Assembly: GCF_944390845.1 (NCBI RefSeq) | Contig: NZ_CALXRM010000034.1 | Span: 1 to 33,209 of the forward strand | DNA length: 33,209 nt | Source: an uncultured Brachyspira sp. | Lineage (GTDB): Bacteria; Spirochaetota; Brachyspiria; Brachyspirales; Brachyspiraceae | Direction: 5' to 3' | Shown: one piece after another, positions 1 to 9,007 of the stretch | How the letters are laid out: the number at the start of each line of letters is the position of its first letter | Position numbering within the stretch: the first letter of the stretch is position 1 | Translations under genes and position numbers: made by a program | Notes under the pieces: generated by a model | Seen by the model: the letters and a program-made list of their open reading frames with translations, nothing else | Databases searched by the model: none | Told to the model about the DNA's origin: nothing

Positions 1-99
1 TCTAGTAATTTAAATTATAAGGAATACCTTCTTTTTTTAAACTAAAAGTGTGCAATATCTATGGCTCTTAAACACTTATAAATTAAGATATAATTTTAA

Positions 100-1800
100 T
101 TAAATAGCAGCATTATTCTTTAAATATAAAGTTTTTCCTTCCTTAATAGTTTCGAGAACCTCTATATCTTTTATACTCATAGGCTCGCAAGTTAAAGGAT
201 TATCGCTAAGTATAACTAAATCAGCTAATTTTCCTTCTTCCAATGTACCTTTTATATCTTCTTCTTTATTTTGATATGCAGCATTTATAGTAATAGCTTT
301 TAATGCTTCATAAGGAGAAACTTTCTGATTCTCACCAAGTACAATACCGGACATAGTTACTCTATTTACTGCACACCAAATAGTTTCAAGCATATCCGGT
401 TTTATTACTGGCGTATCCTGATGGTATGTAAAAGCTAAATTATTGTTTAATGCTGTTTTTGAGGCACTTATTTGAGAAGCTCTTTCCATTCCTAAATTAG
501 CTATATGAACATCTCCCCAATGATAAACATGTGCTACAAATATAGAAGGTATAATATTAAGATTAGACATAGAAGTATATTGTTCTTCTCTTACTATTTG
601 GCTATGAACCAAAACCGCTCTATAATTGTTTGTAGTATTTCTTTTTTGCATAACATTGCTGAATGCATTTATATACTGATCTGCTGCTGCATCTCCATTA
701 CAATGAGCCTGAAGCTGTATTTCATCATCTAAAGCCTTTTCAACATATTTTTCTACATCTGCATTACTATATATTCCATATCCTCTGTATCTTGCTGGGC
801 CGCTTACATAAGGCTGTTCTAGCCACGCAGTTTTTGCCTGAGGAGAACCATCTAAAAATATCTTGTATCCGCCTATTTTAAATCTATTACTGTATTTTCC
901 TACCATTTCTTGATTTGTTTCTACTATAGAATCAGAAGTTTTTAAATCTATAAATCCTATAACATCCATTCTGAATCTATTATTAGTTATCATATTAATA
1001 ACAAGAGGGAATTCGGCAGTTGATAATAAAGCATCTTGTGCTGTTGTAATACCATATCCTAAATAAACATCTTCTGCCTGATTGATAAATCTCATCAAAT
1101 CTTCGTCTGTTAATTCAAAATTAATACTATTTGCATAATGTAAAAAAGCAGTTTCTTCCATATATCCTGTAGGCTTTCTGCTGTTTGGATATCTTTCTAT
1201 TACTCCGCCTTCTATATCAGGAGTATTCTCATCAACTCCAAATTCTTCTAATGCTTTAGAATTCATTGCCCCAACATGTCCGGAGGCATGAGTTATAAAT
1301 ATTGGGTGTGTTGTAGAAATTTTATCTAAATCATCTCTATTTGGATTCTTTTTCTCCGGAAGTAAATTATTATCATATCCGAATCCTATTACCCAAGCAT
1401 CTGACTTTAATTTATTTACTTCTATATAATTTGTAATCTTTTGTGCTATTTCAAGTAAATTAGTAGAACCTGTTAAATCTACTGTTGTAAGGGACTGTGC
1501 AAATCTTACCAAATGACTATGAGAATCTATGAATCCAGGCATTAAAGTTTTACCCTGCAAATCTACAACTTCAGCATATACATTATTTACAATGCTTTTT
1601 TCATCTTCATCAGTATATGCTACTTTCATTATAGTATTATCTCTTACCTCAATAGCCTTAGCATAAGTAGGTTCATCTCCTTTCATTGTAAGTATATTTC
1701 CATTATGATAAACCTTTATTTTATGAGTAATTTTGTCATGGCATGAATTAATAAACATTCCTATAACTAAACAAAAAATAAAGAAATATACCTTTTTCAT
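100..1800 (-). CDS. Amidohydrolase family 3 (YtcJ-like) lipoprotein
   Basis: Predicted metal-dependent amidohydrolase of the Amidohydro_3/YtcJ family, 566 aa, a normal length for that family. The first 20 residues form a lipoprotein signal peptide: KK, a hydrophobic core, then a lipobox ending INSC, with lipidated Cys20. The enzyme should therefore be anchored in a membrane facing the periplasm. The HSH metal-binding pair lies in GFIDSHSHL near residue 95. A late YHQDTPV segment matches the conserved His-x-Asp region of the family, and the last 60 residues form the usual small beta domain (GTLEEGKLADLVIL). An AAGGGG ribosome site precedes the ATG. The stop of the VOC gene is 14 bases upstream, so the two probably share a transcript. 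The natural substrate cannot be told from sequence; family members cleave N-acyl or formamide bonds. Confidence 0.88.
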   Translation of the reverse strand: MKKVYFFIFCLVIGMFINSCHDKITHKIKVYHNGNILTMKGDEPTYAKAIEVRDNTIMKVAYTDEDEKSIVNNVYAEVVDLQGKTLMPGFIDSHSHLVRFAQSLTTVDLTGSTNLLEIAQKITNYIEVNKLKSDAWVIGFGYDNNLLPEKKNPNRDDLDKISTTHPIFITHASGHVGAMNSKALEEFGVDENTPDIEGGVIERYPNSRKPTGYMEETAFLHYANSINFELTDEDLMRFINQAEDVYLGYGITTAQDALLSTAEFPLVINMITNNRFRMDVIGFIDLKTSDSIVETNQEMVGKYSNRFKIGGYKIFLDGSPQAKTAWLEQPYVSGPARYRGYGIYSNADVEKYVEKALDDEIQLQAHCNGDAAADQYINAFSNVMQKRNTTNNYRAVLVHSQIVREEQYTSMSNLNIIPSIFVAHVYHWGDVHIANLGMERASQISASKTALNNNLAFTYHQDTPVIKPDMLETIWCAVNRVTMSGIVLGENQKVSPYEALKAITINAAYQNKEEDIKGTLEEGKLADLVILSDNPLTCEPMSIKDIEVLETIKEGKTLYLKNNAAI

Positions 1801-1814
1801 CTTAAACCCCTTAA

Positions 1815-2198
1815 TTAAATTGTTATTTCTATTTTATTATTTTCAATATCAAGAACTACACTTTCATAATATCCGTCTCCAGTAGTTCTAGGATATGAGG
1901 AAATTGTAAATCCGTCTTTTTCTAATTCTTTTGTAAGGCTGTCAACTTTTTCTTTACTTCCTACAGATATGGCAATATGAGCAAATCCGTATATTTCATC
2001 ATTAGTATTTCTTTCCTTTATATCTTTTCTGCTCATTATTTCAAGTCGGCAATTATCATCAAATGTAAGAAAATATGATTCAAAACCTTTTTTTTCATTA
2101 ACATATTTATCATTGCATTTACAGTTAAAATATTTAATATAAAAATTCTTAACTTTTTCTAAATCTTTAACCCAGATTGCAATATGAGATATTTTCAT
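1815..2198 (-). CDS. VOC family (glyoxalase/bleomycin-resistance fold) protein
   Basis: A 127-aa single-module vicinal oxygen chelate protein. It opens with MKISHIAIWVKDLEKVKNFY, the typical first beta-alpha unit with a metal-ligand His5. A second half-repeat follows (GFAHIAISVGS near residues 71-81, then GDGYYESVVLD), with a Glu-containing end (IEITI). This is the glyoxalase I-like arrangement, but substrate specificity varies widely in the family: methylglyoxal adduct isomerase, fosfomycin or bleomycin resistance, or dioxygenase. An AAGG sequence lies about 8 bases before the ATG. It is the first gene of a probable two-gene transcript with the downstream amidohydrolase lipoprotein. Confidence 0.85.
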   Translation of the reverse strand: MKISHIAIWVKDLEKVKNFYIKYFNCKCNDKYVNEKKGFESYFLTFDDNCRLEIMSRKDIKERNTNDEIYGFAHIAISVGSKEKVDSLTKELEKDGFTISSYPRTTGDGYYESVVLDIENNKIEITI

Positions 2199-2284
2199 TT
2201 AATAGCCTTATAATAAATTTATAATAATATTATAACATTAATACAAAAATTAAAAATACATATTCTTAATTATTTTATAATAAT

Positions 2285-2322
2285 AAACAATATATAGTTA
2301 TTTCATGAACTATATATTGTTT
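2285..2322. terminator. Strong 15-bp hairpin between divergent genes
   Basis: A perfect 15-base inverted repeat (2285-2299 and 2308-2322) with an 8-base loop is followed on the + strand by a T-rich tract. It looks like an intrinsic terminator reading rightwards. There is no + strand gene to its left, so it may be the relic of a lost gene, a bidirectional insulator, or an operator between the VOC gene and the dgt remnant. Confidence 0.5.
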
Positions 2323-2386
2323 TTATTTTTTATTTTACACTTATATTTTGTATAAATAAAATACAGGATATAAATATAAAATTAAC

Positions 2387-2806
2387 TTGGGAAAACTTTT
2401 AAGCAAAGAAAATATAACAAGAAGAAAAAGAGAAGAAGAAAATACCATATTTGATAAAAGAAGTTATTTCGAACAAGATTATGGAAGAATAATATTTAGT
2501 CCATCATTTATAAGACTTCAAGATAAAGCCAAAGTTTCCACATTAGAAACTAATGATTTTGTAAGAACAAGATTAACTCATTCTTTAGAAGTATTAACGA
2601 TAGCTAGATCTATTGGAATAGATTTGAAAGATTTTTTAAAAGAAAAAAATTCTGATACTGATAATAATGAAATTTATGAGTATATACTAAAAATTTTTAA
2701 GTTTGTCATTTTTTTAGTCAACTTTTTCCCGCCGCAAAAAGTTGCAAAAAGTGCAAGGATAGAATTAGTACTAAATCATACTAAAATTGTCTTACATGTA
2801 AGATAA
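2387..2806 (+). pseudogene. dgt: Truncated dGTP triphosphohydrolase (N-terminal remnant)
   Basis: The first ~100 codons match the N-terminus of bacterial dGTPases (HD superfamily, dGTP to deoxyguanosine plus triphosphate). RRKREEE, the DYGRIIFSPSFIRLQDKAKV segment and RTRLTHSLEV are typical; the last carries the first HD-domain histidine. Family members are usually 400-500 aa. Here homology stops near base 2700, where the reading frame runs into a dispersed intergenic repeat, and the last ~35 codons (after IFKF) are repeat sequence. The HD doublet and all later metal ligands are missing, so the product cannot be an active dGTPase. The start is TTG at 2387 after a weak AGGA. The rest of the gene is not in this window, which points to deletion at, or replacement by, the repeat. 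Confidence 0.85.
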
Positions 2807-3131
2807 TTTATTAAATTAAAGCCCAAATGTAGCCTTTTTGCTTCTTTGTGGCAACAAAAGAAGTGGGGTATGGGGCAAAGCCCCAGATATAAAAACAAAA
2901 ATATAACTTTACTTTTGACAAAGTATAGTTGTTTAGGTATATACCAAAACAACTATAGTTTGTCAAAAAATAGTTTTTATGTTTTTATTATTTTCGGGGA
3001 CTAGCCCCCGAACCCCTACTTCTTTTGCAGACGCTCTGCGTGCCGTAGGTAGCAACTTTGACGAAGTCCGCAGAGCCTGAGCGACAAAAAAGTTGATAAT
3101 ATATTTACAAAATATAGTTGTTTAGGTGTAT
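2687..3131. repeat. Two inverted copies of a dispersed intergenic repeat
   Basis: This fills the gene-free stretch after the dgt remnant. The copy at 2687-2940 runs: TTTTTAAGTTTGTCA, a GTTGCAAAAAGTGCAA block, a CTTCTTTG...CAAAAGAAG hairpin, a GGGGCAAAGCCCC hairpin, and a tail TTTGACAAAGTATAGTTG to TTTAGGTATATA. From 2941 a second copy runs in reverse, with the same tail, GGGG...CCCC and AAAAGAAG blocks, to about 3100. The tails abut exactly at the self-complementary GTATATAC (centre 2940.5). A further tail fragment in forward orientation lies at about 3102-3131. Related copies are at 4905-5060 and 24776-25104. No coding capacity is visible. Confidence 0.75.
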
Positions 3132-3257
3132 TCTAATAAATACTATAAACATATATAAATTACTATAAAATTGATTGTATCTTTATCTTATTATGATATA
3201 ATTAAATATTTATAGTATTAACTTATTTAAAGTAATAAAAAATTATTGGGTAAAAAA

Positions 3258-4808
3258 ATGAGAAAAAAAATAAGCATTTATATATTTATCATTATATTTT
3301 CTATAATTATTGGAATTATTACAAGATATCAATTAACAAATAAATATTCATTAAATTCTGATATGTTAGAACATTATTATCATATGAGACAATATTATGA
3401 TAATAAAATATTTCCTGTTACTGGTGCTTTTTTGGTTGGAGCAGATTATGTAGCAAATGAATATAGTAAAAATTCAGAAGTATTCAATAATAAAATCCCA
3501 AAAATACCAGGAGGATTTTTTTATATAGAATATATGTTTTATTATTTTTTATCAGGTGAAAATTTATATATTGCTAGAATACTATATGGGATAGTTATGT
3601 CTTTATTATCTGTAATATTTTTATTATGGATATATAAAAAATTTGGATTTAAAATATTTGCTATTATGACCTCGCTTATTTTTGTAAATATAACATTTTT
3701 TACAGTAACTAACAGATTTTATAATCCTCAAACAGTATTTATGCTTTCATATATATCAATACCAATAATTTTAGAATATTCCACAAATTCCAAATTTAAT
3801 TTTTTGTATGCAGTATTAATATTTCCTATAATTGCTTTAGAGGCAATGGGACATATGGCTACATTTTTTACTATAGTACCTACTCTTATAGTTTATTTCA
3901 TTATAAGATGGAAAACAACTAAAAAATATATATTGCCACTATTAATAGGTGTATTTATTTCTTTTTTGCTATATCTTCCATATATAATATCTGAAATTAA
4001 CAATGGATTTCAGAATCTTAACAATGCCATAAGTTTAAAAAGTCAAGTAAAAACTATAATACAGCCGCCGCAAATTTGGTCCGTATTATTTTTTCCTACT
4101 AATGAGGCAAATTTCAATTATGGTAATACTATATCAGCAATATTTAGACCTTGGTTAAATGGTGATATAAAACTTTTGTTTAGCTTTATTTTTTATATTA
4201 TATCTATTTTAATAGGAATAATCTCTTTTATTATTCTATTAAAAGATTTCTTTCAAAAAAAGCTTAATGATAATCCTATATTTAAAGAAACAGCATTAAT
4301 ATACTTTTTGTATATAATAGTGAGTGTTGCAGTTTTTATGATATTAAATTTGGGTGCTGCAAGAGCTAGATATTTTTTCCATATATACCCATTAACTTTT
4401 ATACCTATAATATTTTTAATAAAGAAAATTGAAAATAAAAAAATATTTAATTTATTTTTAATATTTATATTATTAAATCCATTAGCTGTATATATAGAGA
4501 ATAAATACATTATTTATAAAAATTCAGATAATTCCGGATGGAATTTTATGATGGATCATATAGAAGCAATAAATAGAGATGCTTCAAATTCAACATTTGA
4601 TTTGTATGCAGGTAATAATTACCCTTATATTTTATTTAAAATAGATAATACTAATTTTTATATAGATACTAATTCTAAAATCAGATACAATGTAGTTGAT
4701 AGTTTTGATAAAAATTTTAATAATTCAAATATGCAAGTTATTTACAGTAATAAACAATATATTACATATAAAGAATATAAAATAAATACAGAGCAACAAA
4801 TTAAATAA
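3258..4808 (+). CDS. Multi-pass membrane protein, glycosyltransferase GT-C-like
   Basis: A 516-aa polytopic membrane protein from the ATG at 3258. A TTG four codons upstream is possible but has no better ribosome site. After a first membrane span (about residues 5-26) comes a loop with SDMLEHYYHMRQYYD, an acidic first loop like that of lipid-linked-sugar (GT39/GT83-type, GT-C fold) transferases. About ten further strongly hydrophobic segments follow to about residue 415, then a soluble tail of about 100 residues. That layout suggests transfer of sugars from a lipid carrier at the cell envelope. No motif proves activity, so this is inference from topology and the acidic loop. It sits alone between repeat elements. 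Codon use is very A/T rich, like its surroundings. Confidence 0.6.
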   Translation: MRKKISIYIFIIIFSIIIGIITRYQLTNKYSLNSDMLEHYYHMRQYYDNKIFPVTGAFLVGADYVANEYSKNSEVFNNKIPKIPGGFFYIEYMFYYFLSGENLYIARILYGIVMSLLSVIFLLWIYKKFGFKIFAIMTSLIFVNITFFTVTNRFYNPQTVFMLSYISIPIILEYSTNSKFNFLYAVLIFPIIALEAMGHMATFFTIVPTLIVYFIIRWKTTKKYILPLLIGVFISFLLYLPYIISEINNGFQNLNNAISLKSQVKTIIQPPQIWSVLFFPTNEANFNYGNTISAIFRPWLNGDIKLLFSFIFYIISILIGIISFIILLKDFFQKKLNDNPIFKETALIYFLYIIVSVAVFMILNLGAARARYFFHIYPLTFIPIIFLIKKIENKKIFNLFLIFILLNPLAVYIENKYIIYKNSDNSGWNFMMDHIEAINRDASNSTFDLYAGNNYPYILFKIDNTNFYIDTNSKIRYNVVDSFDKNFNNSNMQVIYSNKQYITYKEYKINTEQQIK

Positions 4809-4904
4809 TGTTTATATTTTGTCAATTTTTTTATTTTTTATGAATGTAAATTATATTACTTAAATATGTTCTGTAAGATAAATTATTAATTTTTCTACAA
4901 TAAT

Positions 4905-5060
4905 AAGTAATCAGACGCACACTTTACTATACTTCCTTAGATTGCAAAGAAGTGGGGGCTTGCGTAAGCACACAGCGTGGTTGGCAAAGCCCGGCAGATA
5001 TTGAAAAATTAAAAAAATTATTTTTGACAAAGTATATTTGTTTCAGTATATACGATATAT
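4905..5060 (+). repeat. Degenerate copy of the dispersed intergenic repeat
   Basis: In the 377-base gap before purL, bases 4905-5060 keep the AAAGAAGTGGGGG block, a GGCAAAGCCC block and the tail TTTTTGACAAAGTATATTTG followed by GTATATA, in the same order as the copies at 2687 and 24776. The middle has diverged and carries short GC-richer inserts. A 65-codon ORF at 4952 lies inside the repeat and is not considered a gene. Bases 4809-4904 hold nothing recognisable. Confidence 0.6.
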
Positions 5061-5114
5061 ATCTATTAAATAAGCACTTAATCTCATATATATTTATTAA
5101 TTATATAAAAACTA

Positions 5115-5142
5115 TTGATATAATAATCATTACATATATAAT
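5115..5142 (+). promoter_or_regulatory. Probable purL promoter
   Basis: TTGATA at 5115-5120 and a perfect TATAAT at 5137-5142 are 16 bases apart. The predicted start of transcription is near 5149, giving a leader of under 40 bases. That is too short for a purine riboswitch, and none is seen. Confidence 0.55.
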
Positions 5143-5185
5143 GCATTAATAATAAAAAACTCTATTCTAAAATGAGGAATAATCA

Positions 5186-8100
5186 ATGAATTACCGTATT
5201 TTTATCGAAAAAAAAGAAGGTTTCAATTTGGAAGCCAAAAGATTGGAAAATCAATTAAAAGAAAATTTCAAAATAAAGTGTTCTGTAAGACTTCTCAATG
5301 TTTATGATATTTTTAATATTGAAGAAAGCCAATTAAATAATTCTATCAAAGTAATATTTTCTGAACCTCCTACTGATAAAATAGTAGAAAAGAAAGATTT
5401 TGAAAATTTAAAATATTTTGCTGTAGAATATTTACCAGGACAATTTGATCAAAGAGCAGATTCAGCATTGCAATGTTTAAAATTAATTTATAACGATGTA
5501 GAAAATGTTTCTATTGTAAGCGGAAAGGTTGTGGTATTTGAAGGCGATATAGATAATGATACTATAGAAAAAATCAAAAACTTCTATATTAACCCAGTAG
5601 AAAGCAGAGAAAAGGATTTAAACAAGTTAGAAATTGAACAGTCACAAAAAGCTGATGATATTAAAGATGTTGAAAATTTTATAAAATTTAATAGTGAAGA
5701 ATTAGCTCAATACAGAGATAAACTTGATTTGGCTATGACTTATAAAGATATAGAGTTTGTACAAGACTATTTCAAACATGAAGAACAAAGAAATCCAACA
5801 GAAACAGAAATAAAAGTTCTTGATACATATTGGTCAGATCACTGCCGCCATACAACATTCATGACAAAAATCAATGATGTAAAATTAGAAAATGATAAAA
5901 GTAATTTTTCAGAAGTTATACTTAATGCCATTAATAAATATCATGATATGAGAAAAGAGCTTTACGGTGAAGATGTTGATATAAAAAGAGATGTTAATTT
6001 AATGGATATGGCAACAGTATCCGCTAAATACATAAAGAAAAAAGGAAAGCTTGAAGATTTAGAAATTTCAGATGAAATAAATGCATGTTCTATTTATATA
6101 GATGTTGATGCTGTTGATGAGAATGGAAAAAATAAAACAGAAAAATATTTATTAATGTTTAAAAACGAAACTCATAATCACCCTACAGAAATTGAACCTT
6201 TCGGAGGTGCTTCTACTTGTTTGGGAGGAGCTATAAGAGATCCTCTTTCTGGAAGAAGCTATGTATATCAGGCAATAAGAGTTACAGGAAGTGCTAATCC
6301 ATTAGAAAAGCTAGAAGACACTTTAGCTGGAAAACTTCCTCAAAAGAAAATAACAACAACTGCAGCAGCAGGATATTCTTCTTACGGCAACCAAATAGGA
6401 CTTACAACTTGTTTAGTTAATGAAATATATGATGAAGGATATAAGGCAAAAAGACTTGAAGTAGGTGCTGTTGTGGGTGCTGTTCCTGTAAACTATGTTC
6501 GCAGAGAAAAACCAAAAGCAGGCGATATAGTTATAGTACTTGGAGGAAGAACAGGAAGAGATGGATGCGGCGGTGCTACAGGTTCATCAAAAAGCCATAC
6601 TGATACATCTTTAAGACTTTGCGGTGCTGAAGTACAAAAAGGTAATGCTCCAGAAGAAAGAAAAATACAAAGATTATTCAGAAATAAAGAAGTTACCAAG
6701 TTAATAAAAAAATGTAATGACTTTGGGGCAGGCGGTGTTTCCGTTGCTATAGGTGAATTGTCAGACGGAATTGATATCAATCTTGATGTACTTCCTGTTA
6801 AGTATTTAGGTTTGAATGGTACTGAACTAGCAATATCAGAATCTCAAGAGAGAATGGCTGTTGTTGTTGAAAGTAAAGATGCAGATACATTTATAAAACT
6901 TGCCAATGAAGAAAATATTGAAGCTACAAAAGTCGCAACTATAACAGATACTAACAGACTTGTAATGTATTTAAAAGGCAAAAAGATTGTAGATATAAAC
7001 CGTAAGTTTTTAGATACAAACGGAGCTAAGCAGGAAACTAATGCAGTACTTAAAAATATAGATTTTGAAAATAATCCTTTTAATACAAAGAATGCATGTT
7101 CTTTAAAATCTCATTGGTTTAATATGATAGAAGATTTAAACATTGCTTCTCAAAAAGGACTTATTGAAATGTTCGATTCATCAATAGGTGCTACAACTGT
7201 ATTAATGCCTTTCGGCGGAAAATACCAAATGACTCCAAGTGATGTAAGCATTCAAAAAATACCTATATTTGATAATAATGCCAAACAAATAAATACAGCT
7301 TCTGCTATTACTTGGGGATACAATCCTTCTATAATGAAATGGTCAGAGTTTCATGGCGGTATATATTCCGTAATAGAATCAATGTCAAAACTTGTTTCTA
7401 TAGGTGCTGATTATAATAATATAAGATTATCATTCCAAGAATATTTTGAGAAATTAGGACAAGATCCTAAAAAATGGGGTAAAGTTTATTCTGCATTGCT
7501 TGGTACAATATATGCACAAACTGAATTTGATATACCAGCTATAGGCGGTAAAGACTCTATGAGCGGTACTTTCAATAATATATCAGTACCTTCAACTTTA
7601 ATATCATTTGCAGTATCAACTGTAAACTCTAATGATGTTATATCTCCTGAGTTCAAATCAGCTAATAATTATGTTTACTTGATAAAACATAATATGTTAG
7701 AAAATTACATGCCAAATGTTGCTGAAATAAAAGAGAACTTTGACTTTATACACCAAAATATTAAAGACAAAAAAATATTATCAGCTTATACAATTAAATT
7801 CGGAGGTATTGCTGAAGCTTTAACAAAAATGTCTTTCGGAAACAGAATAGGTGTTGATATAAAAGATGAGCTTTATTTCTTTAATTTAATGCCTGCTTCA
7901 TTTATAGTAGAAACTAAAGAAGAATTAAATTATAAAAATGCTGTACTTATAGGAAAAACTATAAATGAATACAAAATAAAAGTATGCGGAGAAACTGTAG
8001 ATTTAGAAGAAATAGAAAAATCATGGCTTGATAAATTATCTCCAGTATTCCCTTATAAAACTTATGAAGATATAGAAACTTATCCATTAGCTGAATACAA

Positions 8101-8932
8101 AAGAGAAGCACCATTTATATGCAAAAATAAAACTGCTAAACCTAATGTATTAATAGCTGCATTCTTAGGTACTAACTGCGAATATGATACTCAAAAAGCA
8201 TTCTCTGATGCTGGTGCAAATACTGATATTTTTGTATTTAGAAACATTAAACCAGAATACATAAAAGAATCAATTGAAGAAATGTCTAAAAAAATAGATA
8301 ATTCTCAAATATTTATGATACCTGGAGGATTCAGTGCGGCAGACGAGCCTGACGGTTCCGGAAAGTTTATATCTGCAATACTTACAAATGAAAAAATTAA
8401 AAATTCTATACATAAATTATTAGAACGTGACGGACTTGTTTTGGGTATATGTAATGGTTTCCAAGCATTGATAAAATCAGGACTTCTTCCTTATGGAAAA
8501 ATAGGAAACATTACAGAAAACTCTCCTACTCTTACATTCAATAAAATAGGAAGACATATTTCTCAAATGGTGACAACAAAGGTAGTATCAAATAATTCTC
8601 CTTGGTTATACAATATTCCAGTAGGAAGCGAATTAGTTGTTCCTATTTCTCATGGTGAGGGAAGATTCTTTGCCGATGAAAATACAGTAAAAGAGTTAAT
8701 CAAAAAAGGACAAGTTGCTACACAATATGTTAATTTAGAATCAAAGCCTACTAATGAGTTTAGATTCAATCCTAATGGTTCAGTTTATGCCATTGAAGGT
8801 ATAATTTCAGAGGACGGAAAAGTATTCGGTAAAATGGGACATAGTGAAAGATACGGAAACAATTTATACAAAAACATCATAACAAAAGATATTTATAATA
8901 TTTTTGAAAATGGCGTGAACTATTTTAAATAA
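5186..8932 (+). CDS. purL: Phosphoribosylformylglycinamidine synthase, single-chain large form
   Basis: FGAM synthase converts FGAR, glutamine and ATP to FGAM in de novo purine synthesis. At 1248 aa it is the single-chain form, with synthase and glutaminase in one polypeptide, rather than separate PurL, PurQ and PurS. Order of parts: an N-terminal PurS-like region (about 1-150), a linker with SDHCRHTTF (near 217-225), two ATP-binding AIR-synthase-like halves (including NETHNHPTEIEPFGGA and IGGKDSMSG), and a class I glutamine amidotransferase from about 990 on. The glutaminase triad is visible as Cys1089 in GICNGFQ and His1219/Glu1221 in GHSERYG. A GAGGA ribosome site lies 6-7 bases before the ATG. 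The gene appears to be transcribed alone, with a promoter at 5115 and a terminator at 8954. It is complete and looks functional. Confidence 0.97.
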   Translation: MNYRIFIEKKEGFNLEAKRLENQLKENFKIKCSVRLLNVYDIFNIEESQLNNSIKVIFSEPPTDKIVEKKDFENLKYFAVEYLPGQFDQRADSALQCLKLIYNDVENVSIVSGKVVVFEGDIDNDTIEKIKNFYINPVESREKDLNKLEIEQSQKADDIKDVENFIKFNSEELAQYRDKLDLAMTYKDIEFVQDYFKHEEQRNPTETEIKVLDTYWSDHCRHTTFMTKINDVKLENDKSNFSEVILNAINKYHDMRKELYGEDVDIKRDVNLMDMATVSAKYIKKKGKLEDLEISDEINACSIYIDVDAVDENGKNKTEKYLLMFKNETHNHPTEIEPFGGASTCLGGAIRDPLSGRSYVYQAIRVTGSANPLEKLEDTLAGKLPQKKITTTAAAGYSSYGNQIGLTTCLVNEIYDEGYKAKRLEVGAVVGAVPVNYVRREKPKAGDIVIVLGGRTGRDGCGGATGSSKSHTDTSLRLCGAEVQKGNAPEERKIQRLFRNKEVTKLIKKCNDFGAGGVSVAIGELSDGIDINLDVLPVKYLGLNGTELAISESQERMAVVVESKDADTFIKLANEENIEATKVATITDTNRLVMYLKGKKIVDINRKFLDTNGAKQETNAVLKNIDFENNPFNTKNACSLKSHWFNMIEDLNIASQKGLIEMFDSSIGATTVLMPFGGKYQMTPSDVSIQKIPIFDNNAKQINTASAITWGYNPSIMKWSEFHGGIYSVIESMSKLVSIGADYNNIRLSFQEYFEKLGQDPKKWGKVYSALLGTIYAQTEFDIPAIGGKDSMSGTFNNISVPSTLISFAVSTVNSNDVISPEFKSANNYVYLIKHNMLENYMPNVAEIKENFDFIHQNIKDKKILSAYTIKFGGIAEALTKMSFGNRIGVDIKDELYFFNLMPASFIVETKEELNYKNAVLIGKTINEYKIKVCGETVDLEEIEKSWLDKLSPVFPYKTYEDIETYPLAEYKREAPFICKNKTAKPNVLIAAFLGTNCEYDTQKAFSDAGANTDIFVFRNIKPEYIKESIEEMSKKIDNSQIFMIPGGFSAADEPDGSGKFISAILTNEKIKNSIHKLLERDGLVLGICNGFQALIKSGLLPYGKIGNITENSPTLTFNKIGRHISQMVTTKVVSNNSPWLYNIPVGSELVVPISHGEGRFFADENTVKELIKKGQVATQYVNLESKPTNEFRFNPNGSVYAIEGIISEDGKVFGKMGHSERYGNNLYKNIITKDIYNIFENGVNYFK

Positions 8933-8953
8933 AAAATATATAAATAAAAGAAT

Positions 8954-8986
8954 AAAGCTGTAGTCTTAAATAAAGATTACAGCTTT
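8954..8986. terminator. Bidirectional intrinsic terminator after purL
   Basis: A 14-base stem (8954-8967 with 8973-8986, one G-U type mismatch) closes a 5-base loop. It has A/T runs on both sides and lies between the convergent purL and FkbM-like genes, so it can serve both. Confidence 0.8.
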
Positions 8987-9007
8987 TATAATAATAAAAA
9001 TATTTAA

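Noticed and set aside
4952-5149. 65-codon ORF on the + strand
   Set aside because: It lies inside a degenerate copy of the dispersed repeat and becomes AT-rich low-complexity sequence.
4809-5185. Purine riboswitch upstream of purL
   Set aside because: The likely promoter leaves under 40 bases of leader, and no purine aptamer core was seen in the gap.
6493-6780. 95-codon ORF opposite purL, and similar antisense ORFs in other genes
   Set aside because: They lie wholly within well-supported genes and show no protein family features.
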